Counted from the first letter of the stretch, positions 48,057 through 61,943 are shown. The stretch is DNA of 64,000 nucleotides from Sycobia sp. Sy_11 (GCA_018907035.1 JACCIC010000018.1:434001-498000), one strand, 5' to 3'. Notes: generated by a model from the sequence alone, not told the origin. Numbers and translations: made by a program.

Positions 48057-48590
48057 TTCTATAATATGAAATTTTTTAAAAATTTTTCTAAACTTTTCCA
48101 AATAGGTCCAAATTGCTTTTAGTCTTCGCCAAACTTTGCCAAACATTGTCCGACTTAATATATTTAAAATATTCAAATAGAAATTGCATTCCAAGTTTTG
48201 GTTCAACAACCTTATTTCAATCTATTATAATCTTATACAAACTTTATTGCAATTTTACAGCTTATGTAGCGAAACGTTACAAGCATACGTACATTGGTAA
48301 AATTAAATTTTTAAATATTATTTTAGTATTATAGTTTCTATGGATAAATGGTTACTTTATTCGTATCGAAAGGGGAGATTATTCTCGGATGATTGACATA
48401 AAAAAAAAATTCTCTCCCGATGCCGAAACGCTTAATTTATAATGAGATAGCCTACTTTCAAAAGGAAACGTATACACACACACACACACACAGTATATCA
48501 TGCTCAGATCGCACTAATCAGTATATAGTAAATACAAGTATATTAAAAAAGAAAAAAAAACAAGTCGATTCTAAAAATGACCCATCCGTT
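48057..48590. other. AT-rich non-coding region
   Basis: It contains a short (CA)n run at 48475-48492. No gene recognised. Confidence 0.4.
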
Positions 48591-48750
48591 CCGAAATAAA
48601 TTGTTCGAGGAGAGGCGCGGGGGGATTCCCCCCCAAAAAGTCTCGGTGCTCATACTCTCGCGAGCGAATGTCTCGCGCCCGCGCACGCGGCGGGCGATTC
48701 TATTTCCACATATCAGTCGACGCGACGCCGCTTTCTCCCGCGCGACTTTT

Positions 48751-48764
48751 TACACACACACACA

Positions 48765-48819
<55 letters not shown>
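48751..48819. repeat. (CA)n microsatellite
   Basis: About 69 bp of CA with one phase slip. Confidence 0.95.
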
Positions 48820-48822
<3 letters not shown>

Positions 48823-49044
48823 GCGCAGTGCCGCCGTGCGAGCCACGTGGGCGGCTGCTGGCCAGCTGGTGCGCGCGCCCGCTCGCGAATTCTACGACCA
48901 GGCGGCGCGGCAGCGACGCGCCTCGGAGCGGTCGAATAATCCCGCGCCGGACGCGTCGGAGGATGCGCGCGCATGTGCGGCATCCTCCACCCGCGCGTGG
49001 GGAACGCGTCAAATACGCGAGAATCGATGCGCGACGAGGCGGCC

Positions 49045-49046
<2 letters not shown>

Positions 49047-49079
<33 letters not shown>
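49047..49079. repeat. (GA)n microsatellite
   Basis: About 33 bp of GA. Confidence 0.95.
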
Positions 49080-49082
<3 letters not shown>

Positions 49083-49197
49083 GCGCGGCGGCAGTGAAAA
49101 AGTACGCCTGAGCCACACGGATGTCGGCCGGGCAGGGGGGAGGGGGATTTCCTTACCAAGGCGTCGCTCGCTCCTCCGTGGCTCATCCTCCCGACAG

Positions 49198-49225
49198 CCG
49201 CGGCGGCGGCGGCGGCGGCGGCGGC
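49198..49225. repeat. (CGG)n trinucleotide repeat
   Basis: About nine CGG units in the CpG-rich island. Confidence 0.95.
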
Positions 49226-49535
49226 CAGCAACCGGGCGCGCTGTCCCTCTCTTGCCTACGCGTCGGGCGGCGGGCTGGCTCGTCGTCCCAGTGCAGCATC
49301 CGCGAGCAGCTCCGCGGCCCGAGACGGCGACGCCGCAGCTACGCAGCAGGGCTGGAGGCCGGGGGCGCGAGTCACCACCCCCGCTCGCTCAGCGAGGCGG
49401 CATCGCGCTCGCGGCGCAGTTTTTGCCTCCGGCGAAAGCCCCGGACGTCCGTGTGAAACGCGCGCGCTTCCACTCCGACGTCGGAGGCCAGCCCGCGCTT
49501 ATTATATTCGCGCACAAACTTGTAATATGTGTATG

Positions 49536-49539
<4 letters not shown>

Positions 49540-49584
<45 letters not shown>
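49540..49584. repeat. (TA)n microsatellite
   Basis: About 45 bp of TA inside the GC-rich island, followed by a (CG)n run at about 49613-49628. Confidence 0.95.
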
Positions 49585-49587
<3 letters not shown>

Positions 49588-49762
49588 TTATGCACACGTG
49601 CTCGCTCAAGAGCGCGCGCGCGCGCGCGGGCCGCTGCGTTCGCGGCCACGCGCACGCATACACTCGCGTAGGCGGTGCGCGCTGACTTACGTATATCTAT
49701 ATGTACATACGCACCATCAGAGCTACAGGGGGTGAGTGGAGAGAGATAGGCGGATAGAGCGT

Positions 49763-49767
<5 letters not shown>

Positions 49768-49813
<46 letters not shown>
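49768..49813. repeat. (GA)n microsatellite
   Basis: About 46 bp of GA. A (GAGC)n run lies nearby at about 49991-50010. Confidence 0.95.
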
Positions 49814-49816
<3 letters not shown>

Positions 49817-50330
49817 GTGAGAGACTCCGCGCGCCTGCGCGGACGAGGAGCAGGAAGAGGATGTGGCGTGATGGAAGCGCGGGAAAGGCCTCGCTGTTTC
49901 AACCTTTCGCTTTGGCCCCCCCTCCCCGGCCCCTCGAAAATTTGCAAAAACTTCACTGATACACAATCCTCTCTGGCAATATGCAATTTTGAGCGAGCGA
50001 GCGAGCGAGCGCGCGAACCTTCTGGACGTGCCGCGGTTGAGTGTCTTCACAACTGCTGATGACGGGCGCCCGTTCGCGACTCAGTCGCCAACAGTCGATG
50101 CGTCGTCGGTCGCTCGCTCGGCGGGGCCGCGCGATGGTGAGGCTCGTCTAGACGCTCGACCGCCTTATCGCGGGGGGGACCGGGATGGGGGACGGGCTCT
50201 CTCGCTCGGCACTCTTTCTCGCTCTGGTTTTTTTTTCTCTTTTTTTTTTGTTTCGATACAATATATATATGTATATGTATATACAACGAACGAGCAGATC
50301 GCATTTACGCGCTCTCGGTCGCCACTGTTA

Positions 50331-53300
50331 TAATATGTTAACTTTGCGGAAATGCAGACTACCGGTGACGGAAAACGCTTGGATTCTTTGACACTTTACT
50401 AATTTTTTCTAATGAATTATGTAGACAAGTATTGCCCGTTACATCTAGTGCTGAGACCAGAGCTAGTGTATTTTCAATACGTAAATCCAGATTCAAAGCC
50501 CGTTTTGAAATTAAACGCATTGGGAACTTTGAGTAATTTGAACATTGAGTAATTTGAAAAAATAACTGAATAATTGGACCAAGATATAAAAAATAACAAT
50601 TATAACTGTTCTTCAAAATTTTTATGTCCTTGATAATACATTTAATATGAAGACGTCGATACACTGAATTAAAATCAAACTTCGGTGTGGTAAAAAGCTA
50701 TACAATTTTGAAGTAATTCGTCATGGTAGAAAAAATCATAAAATAATTCTCAGGAAATCGACAATAAAATAAATGAAATTGGAATGAACTTGAAAGAAAT
50801 TATTTCCACAATGATCCTTAATATGGTATTTACGTATTTTGGCACCAGTTAAAATCTATAGATGATGTAATGTGGATATATACCTCGAAAATATTTAATA
50901 ACTAAAAAAAATCCTAAAAAATTCTGCAAAATCGTAAAAAAAAAAAATTTCTGAAACCACTCTCAACAGGAATTAAAAAAATTTTTTCAGATTTTTTGAC
51001 CTTTTGAATTCGAATTTTCTAACAAGTATTGTAACAATTTTATGTAACGATACACGAGCGTAAAATTTTTTTTGAATTAAGTGCACATTGAACGAGGAAA
51101 CCGTTATACTATAATATACAAAATATAAAATATAAAACTATAAATTGTATATTGTACAAGAAAATATACAATTTTTTACGTTACTATAATTATATCAAAA
51201 TCTGAAATTTGACTTGAATTCACTTTTAGTTTAAGTACATGAATCGAAATTCGCACTAAGACATTTATTGATATATTTTATAATAAAACCCATATAGTAT
51301 AAACCAATGCGGCACTTCATTTTGGAGAAGACAAAAATCAACATTGTTGCGTTATAGAGTTCATTGCGAATATAATAGATAAATCATTAATTAAATACAT
51401 ATGTTATATTCCCACGGAATAATATTTTTAATTCATAATTTATTTCAAGTATTCGAAATTATAATGATCGTTAATATACGATGTTTTCGTTGAAAAAAGA
51501 AATGAATACAATTGGAATAATACTGTTGTAATTCATATTTATGTTTATTTAAGAATAATATTGAGGGTAACGGAAGGCAATGGTAGGGGCCGGGGTAGAG
51601 CATCAATAAATTGGTATACAATTTCTACAACAATCCGTGCCAATCTTCTAAATCTAGATTTTCCTTCTCTCAAATATATACCGCAATGGAAAATCCGCAC
51701 TCCAAGCTATTCAAATCGGGTCTTCGTAATCAATTTTTGTCTCAAAATAGCTATTAATTCACCCGACTTCCCGTACAATTTTTATCTGCTTTAAGTACGC
51801 GATTACACGATATTTGAAAAGTATAGTATCGCGTCTTATCAAACACGTTCGGACTAGGAATTATACGGTATAAGCCGTGACAGATAATACGCTGTCAATT
51901 TGATAACGAGCCAACTAAGTGAATGTTACTTTATAATTAATTAAAACGTGGTTTTATTCTTATAAAGAAAGTCATTCTCGCGTATAGCGAGTCTCGTTAA
52001 AACGCGCCGGCTGAATTAAATTTAGAACGAAAAGAAGAGTTAGACGAGAACCAGAAATAAATTTCAAATTCAGATCAAAAAGTGACATAATCAAAGCGTA
52101 ATGCGTATACGTTTAAGCGAGCGAGACTCACAGTTGTTCTTTTTTTCTTTTATAAACAGCCATTAAAATTTTCAACTTTGACACGGCGACAATTCTGAAT
52201 AGGTGAAAACAAAATATTGACCTGATTTCGATGGATTTTATATGCTATTCTATGTGTCCCACTTATCCCAATACTTGCGTTATATAGTTAAACAGTAAAT
52301 AATCATAAAAGTCATAGAAGGCTCTGATGCTCAAAATTTAAATCAGAATCCGTCATTGACAGATTTCGTTAACTATTAGATATCGAAGAGAATTTTGCGG
52401 ATGCCCTAATAATAGACAGCTCGGAATAGTACATTTGCCTACTTTATTACTTTTTCAATCTGTCTTTTTTTTCTGTTTAAATTCACTGTCTTCCTTTCTC
52501 TACGAACGTTCATCTTCGCGTACATTCTGGCGCGCAAACGTATTGCGCAAAGTTCGACACCTTAGAATTTTAGCTACGGGTATAAAGTAGCAGCAGTCTT
52601 AATGGGAAAAAAATTCAGTTGCCAAGTCGTGCCGAACCTCGATAAGAGTGGTAAATTGGGACATTGAGAAAATTCCGACAGCTTTTAACAAAGCACTTTT
52701 CGCCATGAAACAGCTAATATCAACAGACTATTATTAGCCACAGCTTCCTGTGCAATTGAAACAATAAAAAGAAAAAAAAAACAAACAAAGAAAAATTAGC
52801 TTCAACGAGGCTCGACGCGCAGATCATTCGCGATTTTCACGACTTCCAGTATTCGCGTGCTCGGAAAAATTAATTGTAGGATAAATGAAAAATGGTTGTA
52901 TATAAACACTTCTGGTATCCGTCGACTAAGACCGATGAAACTTCTATACGAGTAAAGAAAAACAATGATAACGTAATTTATTACGTATCTTTTTTTTTAT
53001 CGACGTATGAATTATGCAAATTCAGATGCAAGTTCAAAAATCATATACATTTCGCGATTGATGCCCCGCGAGCCCGATCTGATTTATTATATTATATTAC
53101 GAGCCGTTTATTTATATTTTAATTGGCTAAAATTTTCATCGTCGGAGCTTACACACACACTCTCTCTCTCTTACTTTTAATTTTTTCACTTTGTAAAAGT
53201 TTATAAAAGCTTTATTTGTTTTATATAGTCAATTGAAACTATCGAATAGGGCACTATTAAACGTACCTCTGTTCATAAAATCGTTTGTCCTTCTAAATAT

Positions 53301-53587
53301 AAATAGGATTTAATCGGATTGAATACTTTCGGCCTAATAATGCGTGAAATTCAGCTATCTGTTTTACATTAGTAAAATTGACAAACATAAGTTGAACACA
53401 AAGTGCCCTAACGCGTTTTATTCAGAAGAACATTCAATGTAAGGTCGTAATCAGTAAACACACTTTTAAAAACCATCGGAAACTCGAACACTTGTTATAA
53501 ATATCAAGATAAAATATACTGAAATTTCCGTTAATCAAACTCTTATAATATAAAAACAACAAAATATAGAGATATATATAATGAACA

Positions 53588-53589
<2 letters not shown>
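50331..53589. other. AT-rich non-coding region
   Basis: About 3.3 kb with no supported gene. A 14-bp direct repeat (TTGAGTAATTTGAA) occurs at about 50528-50558. Confidence 0.45.

Positions 53590-53632
<43 letters not shown>
53590..53632. repeat. (TA)n microsatellite
   Basis: About 43 bp of TA. Confidence 0.95.
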
Positions 53633-53636
<4 letters not shown>

Positions 53637-53759
53637 TAGTCAGAGCTTTACCTGCTCAACCGATGCGTACAACGTATCGATCTTCGTACTAAACAAGCGA
53701 CACTTACATTTGAATTTTCTCTGATAGATTTTCTCTCGCGGCACATACCTAAGAGCCGG

Positions 53760-53762
<3 letters not shown>

Positions 53763-53790
<28 letters not shown>
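53763..53790. repeat. (TC)n microsatellite
   Basis: About 28 bp of TC, in inverted orientation to the (GA)n array at 54073. Confidence 0.95.
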
Positions 53791-54070
53791 TTAATTAAAT
53801 AATACGCACCTTTCTCAAGTGCCTTCCGAGCGATATCTATTGCCGATATATATATATACACACAACTCGTGTTGACAGACGCACCGCAATCGCTGTTTAT
53901 TATCGTACCCAACTCTTATGGACTAAAATCGACTCACCCCCCGCCCCCCTCGATGGCGCTTATCCGTCAAGTTTATATATCTGATGAATTCGCCGCGCGC
54001 GCGAAATCGTCGAGCTCACCGGACGGAGAAAGACGCGCAATATTGAATATACGATCGGCGAACGAATCAA

Positions 54071-54072
<2 letters not shown>

Positions 54073-54106
<34 letters not shown>
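54073..54106. repeat. (GA)n microsatellite
   Basis: About 34 bp of GA, 282 bp right of a complementary (TC)n array. Confidence 0.95.
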
Positions 54107-54110
<4 letters not shown>

Positions 54111-54600
54111 GAGCCAACGCCGGTGGTCAATTGCGGCCTTTTAATCTCGTTAGTTTGTATATATTAGGGATTAATTGCGCCGATGCCGCCGGGCAGCCGG
54201 TCGGTATTACGTATATAAAGTAGAGCCCGGCCTCACGCGTACGTTCCGCAGGATGCGCCGACTCCGGTTTCTTTGCGAGGCCGGCCCGCCTTCGACTGTA
54301 CGCGTTCCTACGATCTTCCTTATATAATTTGATACTCCATCCTCATTCGAATTTCGTTCCGTCTCTTCGCGTATTATTTTACGAATAGGATTTAAAACTG
54401 TGTGCGTGTGTGTGTGTGTGAGCGCGATATCTCAAGGTCTGGCTGTCTGCTAGACTCTTGCAAAGTATCGCCGGTCCCGAGGACCGTCCTATATTCATAC
54501 TTGATTTATACGCGCTGTCGACATTGACCATACAATTTTTGAAAATCAAAAGCTTACGCAAGATTCACGCGCGTCTTGATATTTCGTAATATTATAAGGT
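54107..54600. other. CpG-rich patch with TATA-like motif
   Basis: GC-balanced sequence. TATATAAAG at about 54211-54219 is followed by CpG-rich DNA, the arrangement of a TATA promoter, but no transcript start or gene is identified. A short (TG)n lies at 54400-54420. Confidence 0.25.
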
Positions 54601-57600
54601 TACGGTTGAGAAGATCCTAAGATTGTGGTGAAATATTAACGTTATTATCCAGGATATTAGCATGCTCTAGTTTCCATCTCTAGAACACGTGGAAGTCTGT
54701 TAAATTCATTTTCCGTGCGCAGATAAACTGCTGCAGTGGGCTTAAATAATGTGTATGAAAAATTCAAAAAAACTTTTGACTATGTTTCACTGAAAGATTT
54801 TTCATTTTATTTTTCTACATTTTGATTTCATATGTTTTAGATGCTGTACAAGCACAATCATTTATATTATTCATTAATCGTAACGCGATCGAATGAAATA
54901 TTTAACGACTTTTCAGCTTATTAATTGATGGCATTCGCTTCAAAATAATCATTCCATCTACTGCATAACATATGATATGTATTTTGCAGTAATATTTACA
55001 TTTGTTTTCTTTGTTTAAAAGTAGACAGTTCAATATTACTAATTAATTTCATTAACAAACATCTTATATAAAAAAAGAAGGTATCGAAGCATACGTACAT
55101 AATAGATAAAGATAATTATAGTTCGAAAAAGAAAAGTTAACAATATGAAATTATGGCAATTTTTTGATCAATTTTCGTTACCCCACTTAGGCCCAGAAAA
55201 AATGAAGTGGAAACAATTTACCGATTAAATTACTGTATGCATACATTTCTAGTTGTAAGAAGAACATTAATTATTTTATTATTTTTAATTTCCAAATTCT
55301 ATGCGTTCTTTGCTACCTCTTGCAATCTCATTAAATTTATCAGCACATCTCTTTCATTGAATTTGACCTTATGACATTTTCGAACGTGAATATTTCAATT
55401 ACAAACATTATTTATTTATAGTTTATTTTAAGTATGTCTGTTTTATTAAATATTATATATTCTTGAATTTTCGAAAATCATGTAAATTCACGTTTCAGCA
55501 AAGATGAAAAGAATTAAGGATTTTGCAACTTTTCCTATATATTTATCTTTTGTGCTCAGTTTTTAAAGGAATAATATTTTTATCAACTTTTTCAAGACCT
55601 ATATTATATAGATGATCCCGATATCTCAAATAGTGGCTGAAGACATAATATTAGTTTTTTTTATATAAGTCGATATTGAAAAATAGATTATCATAGAATT
55701 AAAAACATTATTTATAAGCTCGTATATTTGAATTTATGGACAGTTTATTATACTTTGGAAAAGCTTATTTTTAGGTTCTAATGGCCCTGCTCTCTAGGTA
55801 ATTTGATTTAATAAAGACACAAATTTAATTAGATTTTATTAAATGTCAATGCTTTGGATCACTTTTAATAACTAACATTTTTATACAAAGGGTTAAAAGC
55901 TAAAATAAAAATAGTTATGTGAACAAACTATTAATCAGTTATGGAGAGCGGACGCAAACTTTCCGCAATAGATAACGTGGGTAAATACTTAATAAATCTG
56001 TGTAAGTAGTAACAGACATGTAGAATCTGCTATAGCCATTTGGAAGGCAAATAAAACAAAAATGACAATAATAAACAAAAAAGTATTACTTAGATAGATT
56101 ACATAGATATCAGAACCGTTAGAAACTAAATAATTTGTAGTTAGAAGCATTTTTCGAGCCACTGATTACAATGCTGACCTCAGACAACATATATACTATC
56201 TATTCGGTTGAATTCTATGCTTTCTCATGCATACGGTCAGAAATTATTTGCGTATAAGCTTCTTAGCGTCGTTTTTTTAGCTACTGTTCTTACATTAGAG
56301 ACAGATAAGAAAGAACCGTGCTGATAATCTGGGACGAAACATACTCATTATACAATTATAAAAGCTATTCTGTGTTCAAATAGCCAGTTATATTGGGATA
56401 AGAATTTTTAGCCCTATATTATCAACAAAGTAAAAGTAACTTCATTGATGATTTGATCAGAGTGACTGTAATATATCATTTTTTAAATTCTATTTTGACG
56501 TCTGCCAAGAGCAAAAAGTAAGGACTTCCGCTAAATGTTATCATTTATCTAATCACGGTTTTGTAGGTTATGTAAGGGATCACGGCGAAACTGCTGGGAT
56601 CACTTATGACCTTACACCTATATCTTAGTTCAATTCAACTAGAAATTAAATTGTACGTAAACAAGTAATAAATGAAATAATTTTGGAAACAGTGAATACA
56701 TATTAAGTATTCATGTGGTTATTTCTCATATATGGACGACTAATCTAGAAATTTAGATGTCATAAGAAGATGTTATTCTACAAAATTCTACATTATTGTA
56801 CAATAGTTATATCTTTCCAGTACTCTGAAAATCATTAGAGAAAATTTACGTTCTAGAAAGTAAAAGCGAAATATCTAAAATATTAATTGTATTACTCACG
56901 TGTGCAATCTGAATTCTAAATGTGTCATGAGCGGTCTGGGAAAGACTAAGTGCCCAATATGGCTGAGAATACATTGCCCAGACATGTTGTAGATTCGCAC
57001 TTGCAAATTCAGGAGAAGTCGAAACTTGATTGTTATGAATAGATCTTAGAATCAATCATACAATGAGTCTGAATAAATTATTGACATTTAGTTAAAGCTA
57101 TATGGAGTGTGAATATATTATTCACGTGAGAAGCACAGTGAATATAAAGCTATTCACAAAGCTCTAAAAGGAGTAAATAATAGAAGACAATGTCTTGGTC
57201 TTGCCCTGGTATTGATTTGCAAACATAATTAAATTAATAATCTTGGATATTGGTAAAGCTCTACCCCGTTCCTGCTAGAAGCGTATCACTTCAAAAAAGA
57301 AAGTACGTCACACAAATTTTAATTGCATTCACAATAGAGAGATCAAATGTATTTATAGATTAAATTTATTTGGATAATTAAGCGTTCTAAGGTAATGTAC
57401 AGCAAAATTGAAGTCGATAAAATTACATGAAACGAGATCTCTTCCAGAGTAATTGGTCTATCATTTCTCATTATTGCAGAAAATTGAAATTTGTTTTTTT
57501 GAACTTAGTTTGATTAGCAACAAATTATGTCCGCTAATTATTATTATTATTCATAGATTTATTTAATTCGTGCCTTTTATGATAACTGGTTAGTGGCATG

Positions 57601-58699
57601 GATATTTAAAAACAATATATTAACAACTCGAATATAGTATGCACTCCTATCGGCCTCGAGCAGAGCTACAAAATAAAGCTGACGAGAATATACAATGGAC
57701 TGGCAAAAGCACGGTTGAAATTGGCTAAAATTTTAGGATTCCTTATAAATTTGTTGAAATGAATGTAGCAATTGTCGAAGCATATAAAAATGAAGCACAA
57801 AAATATTATGAAATCGCCTCTACTACGTCGAATGAGTGTTGCTAGGGGAGACTGTTGCGAATAGAACTGCTATGCTAAAAGATCTGCGACTTCTAATTTA
57901 AGTTTCTAGCTTGCCTCTCAAAATGAAGCTACTAAAATATGAAGATTCAATTGGTATATTAGTAACATTGAAATAGTGAATAAGCGTGAAGAATGGACAA
58001 GGCGATTATCAATTAAATCTAAAAATAAATAGTTATTTATTTGTTAATTCGATTGTTATGCAAATAACTATTACTTACCAGGTAAAAAACTATATATTCA
58101 ATTAACGTTATTAAGATGTAAAGTAAAATAAGTAACTCAGTGAAATATATAAATGTTATTTGTTACTGATAGATGTGCCAATTAGAAACCTCTCAAAGGA
58201 AATGTTGCTAAAGTCATCAGAAATGGTACAGATTATTATGTAAAAGAAAATAATGAAAATGTAAGCAAAAGAAGACATATTTGTTATTAAAGTTATATTA
58301 GAAAATTTGATTAATGACTAATGAAGAAATAAATACTAATGAACATTTTGTTTATATGAATTTCAAAGAAATTCATATAAAGAAAATAAAAAAAATTAAG
58401 TAAAGAGAATGAAATCTATCAATGCAATTATATATAATACAAGAAATATATCAATGCATTAAACTTAAATCCATCCTAGAATCTTGCAAAATTAATTATA
58501 TTATTATTTCAAACAAAACATTTTATTTATTAAAAAAGATATATTTATTTTTGTTAGGCTTTTTCGCGACATTTGTGCTCAGCATTTGAGATTAAAGATA
58601 AAATAGAAGACAGATGAACAACTTAAATGAATAAAAATTTTACCCAAACGTACGGGTAAAACCAGAAAGACAGATGCACACCCTATCATACACGGAAGA
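54601..58699. other. AT-rich region, possibly containing degraded element remnants
   Basis: No intact gene. The sequence is less repetitive than elsewhere. A 34-codon open frame at 58186-58290 (KPLKGNVAKVIRNGTDYYVK...) loosely resembles the C-terminal end of LTR-retrotransposon integrases but is too short to call. Confidence 0.35.
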
Positions 58700-59160
58700 A
58701 TACACGCTGCCAGACACTCAGGTGGTAAATCAACCGGGAAAGGTAAGTTCGAATCCTCGCGGACGCTCGATGCAAATGCGACGTTGCCCAATGCTTGCTG
58801 GTATTCGGTTATCAATTATCAAAAAGTGATTTGCAGAGGAATGGGAACGGAGTTTCTTGGACTCTTCGCGCTGAAAAGCGATGAGAACGAGGTCGGTTCC
58901 TTTTGGACTATCGAGACGTAAACCTCTAGCTGCTGTTTGCGCGTTATTTCTCAACACTTCAATTCAGGAAGTTTCTCTTTTTCGAGTTGATGTTTATGTA
59001 CATGAAGCTGTCCTAGCTGCAAGTCCATAATAGCGACGGGACTACCTGCTGTGCTATTAGAGATTGTCCTTATGTTTCTGGGATACTTGATGTTAGTTTC
59101 TAGTCTCAGATCGGTAAATCCCCTAGCACCGCAGCGTTAGACCGAGGCCTTAAAACTGTG
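58700..59160 (+). mobile_element. Probable tRNA-derived SINE-like segment
   Basis: CACTCAGGTGGTAAATC at 58715-58731 resembles the tRNA D-arm (pol III box A), and GTTCGAATCC at 58747-58756 is a perfect T-arm core (box B). They are about 30 bp apart, shorter than in a true tRNA. GC-balanced sequence unlike the AT-rich flanks follows to about 59160. Its end, read on the minus strand (about 59149-59122, GGCCTCGGTCTAACGC...), again resembles a tRNA D-arm, so two opposed copies are possible. Family assignment is inference. Confidence 0.5.
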
Positions 59161-61943
59161 GTGTGCGTGTGTACGAACACCTTCCTATTCAACTAGTGTT
59201 GACAACAGACTGTGAATCGAGCGTCACCGATTTTTCATTAACCATTAATTTTAAGATATTTGTGAATTGCGCATATTGTTAAATTATTAATCTACCTTAT
59301 TTATTACACTTGCCCTTCCTTAATTCAGCTCATTGATAAACATTTAAATGTAGTTATTCATTGACATTTTTATTCTATTTCTTAAATTTAATTTAAGTCA
59401 CTTTTATTCCACATGTAATCACGTCTGTTATAATATCGTAATAAAGCAACCATATGTTGCAGCTATGATCGTTCCCATGATTGCACGTACAATACAATCA
59501 TGTAGTAAGAATATCTCTAATACCGTATGTGATACTAATATCAAACTGTTTCTTTGCAACAAAACAAAACATATGACAATTACGTTGTTTCGGTTGCAGC
59601 ACCACACAGGATCCAGACATTTGTATTCATCACTTGGTTGATCTTCTACCACATTCCTAGTGGATGTCCTTGGATTAGTTATCTAATTGCAAAATTTATC
59701 TAATTGCAATAGCAGCATAATGTATTCAAACTGTACTACTTTTTAATAAAAATCGAAGATCATTCCAGCGAAATTCTGTACTATCTATAGACTTTTGTAG
59801 GTCATATTTGTGTTCATTCTATGGCAACCTCGTACACGTTCTCGTCGTATCGACAATAGTGAAATTAAAGCAAATAATGGTAATATTTGCGTAAGCAACG
59901 TCGAGATAAGATTTCATGCAAATTTCTCTGAATTCTCTTGCATTACGCATGTAATTAAAGTGTACTCTATTTCTAAGATTTAAGTTTTATAGCGTCACAG
60001 ATGTTATCGATAAAACTTGCCATCGTAAGCAGCTACATATTAATAATGTATAGATGCTGAGAAAATTAAACTCAATTATTTATTCATTCGTTAACAAACT
60101 TAAGAAGTTTATCGCGCAAAAGTAGCGTTTATGCAGTGGCTTGCTTGGATTTCAATGCTATATATGTGTAGCATTGAATATCTATATGTATATCTATATG
60201 TAGATCTAATGTCTATAATGTTGCGCGCTCTTGAAAAAAGCGAATTTCAATGCATTTCTATTTTTATACGCTTAGTTTTATGATTTATTTATTTTCTATA
60301 TCTGTGCTTTTATGAGATATATTTGGGTTTCCCCCAAAATCGCAGTAAACACTAAGCCGATAATTATACAAATACCCTATATTACACATGCGATTGGAGT
60401 GCGTGTCAATTTTTAGGATTCTCATTGCTAAACTGAGCGCGCGACTTTTATGAAACAGCTACCTGAGCGGCAACTTTTATTATCCTTCATCATTACTGTA
60501 TTATTGTATTATTACTGTATCATTTACGGTATTAATCGGCATCACTACTTTAACTATTATTCGTTATTTTACCTATTACTGCGTATGTGTAATTATCTTG
60601 AATAAATATAATTATTTGATATCGTGACTTGAGTTGATATAATTTATTTGATAAAAATACAAAAATTTTAAAACAGCTAGTTAGTTGCACAAAATTAATT
60701 TGGCGTGCAACCGATCTTCAGGAAACAATTCAATCTTGATAGATCTGTTAACATATAATAATATCTATATGTAAATCCAACTAGCAAATATTTACAAAAA
60801 ACTATACACGAATATATAATAAAACTTGTATCATACATTTATGTGAGTTGTTAGATCATTCTTTTTTTTAATAGCTAATTGGATTTTTTTGAAATTATTG
60901 AAATAATTAAAACGTATAATAATGGTAATAAAATCTCACTGGTGAATTTTTAATTCTCTTACCTACGTACTTGCCTTTGTACTCTCCTTCTCGACGTATA
61001 GTTCTCAATAGCAATAAAGCTCCTAAATGTTCAGCTTATACTAGTATTGCAGCTCTATAACGACCTAATATACCGTTCAATACTCTATTAATATATTAAT
61101 TTCTACTGTGACTTCCATTGCAGATCCTCGTTATAATAAAAAAAAATCAACCTCTCCGCGAAAAGCAATTTAATTAATACGGAAACACTATTTATTTATA
61201 TCGCGAAATTCTAAAAAAAATTCTCAATTCAGTCTGTATTTGCAAGGTTCAAATAGCTTATGAGCAATTTGTCAATACAAGCTGTGCACTCAATCAAAAC
61301 AATACAAGTGCACTCAATGAAGAAAGTTTGCACTTTTATGGGTTAGCAATTTATTTCAATTGTCTACTTTTTCTTATAGCACGTTATTATTATTATGTCT
61401 TCAATAAAATTTAATATTTTGTTAACTATTAAGTACAATATATATAATTATTTTATGACTTTTACCTGAACTGTTTCTTTCTAATTTCTCTCCTATTAAT
61501 CTAGATAACGAGGATACTTTTTCAAATTTCACTGAATATCGGTCAACATATGAATCACCGTTATCGTTACTTAGATGAAAACTAATCACAAATGTTCAAA
61601 ACCTGGAATTTTTCTAATTTTTTTTATTCAGGCCTTGCTTTTTTCGATATAGAAATATTGTTCATATATTAGAATTTACTATAAAACAAATTTTATTTAT
61701 ACATCAATCAAATTATTGACGAAACCTGTTAAATACTCGATACCAAATACTCATTCCAATTCTGATCTGAATTATAAACATGTACAGATATACAATAAAA
61801 ATGTAAATTAAGAATTTCATAAATATAGAATCGATCTGAACATTTTCACCACTACATTAAAAAGAAACGTTCTTGTTAAGTTGCTCTTTAATCTCAAATA
61901 GATATATATGGTAGCGATTTATTCGCGATGGTTGGTAAAAGGC
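59161..61943. other. AT-rich non-coding region
   Basis: No gene recognised. A short direct repeat (ATCTAATTGCAA) occurs at about 59679-59709. Confidence 0.45.

Larger units (their letters stand above)
48591..50330. other. Large CpG-rich island with multiple microsatellites
   Basis: The most GC- and CpG-dense stretch in the window, about 1.7 kb. It carries (CA)n, two (GA)n, (CGG)n, (TA)n and (GAGC)n arrays. Long frames exist on both strands (for example 48973-49671 + and 48713-49231 -), but they overlap and are built from Arg, Ala and repeat-derived runs with no domain. A promoter or 5' untranslated exon of an undetected gene is the most sensible hypothesis. Confidence 0.4.

Noticed and set aside
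48713..49671. Long overlapping frames on both strands in the CpG-rich island
   Set aside because: GC-rich DNA lacks stop codons by composition; residues are Arg/Ala/Ser runs and microsatellite translations with no family motif.
58711..58760. Functional tRNA gene
   Set aside because: D-arm and T-arm resemblances are about 12 nt too close and no anticodon arm or acceptor stem pairs; better explained as tRNA-derived SINE.
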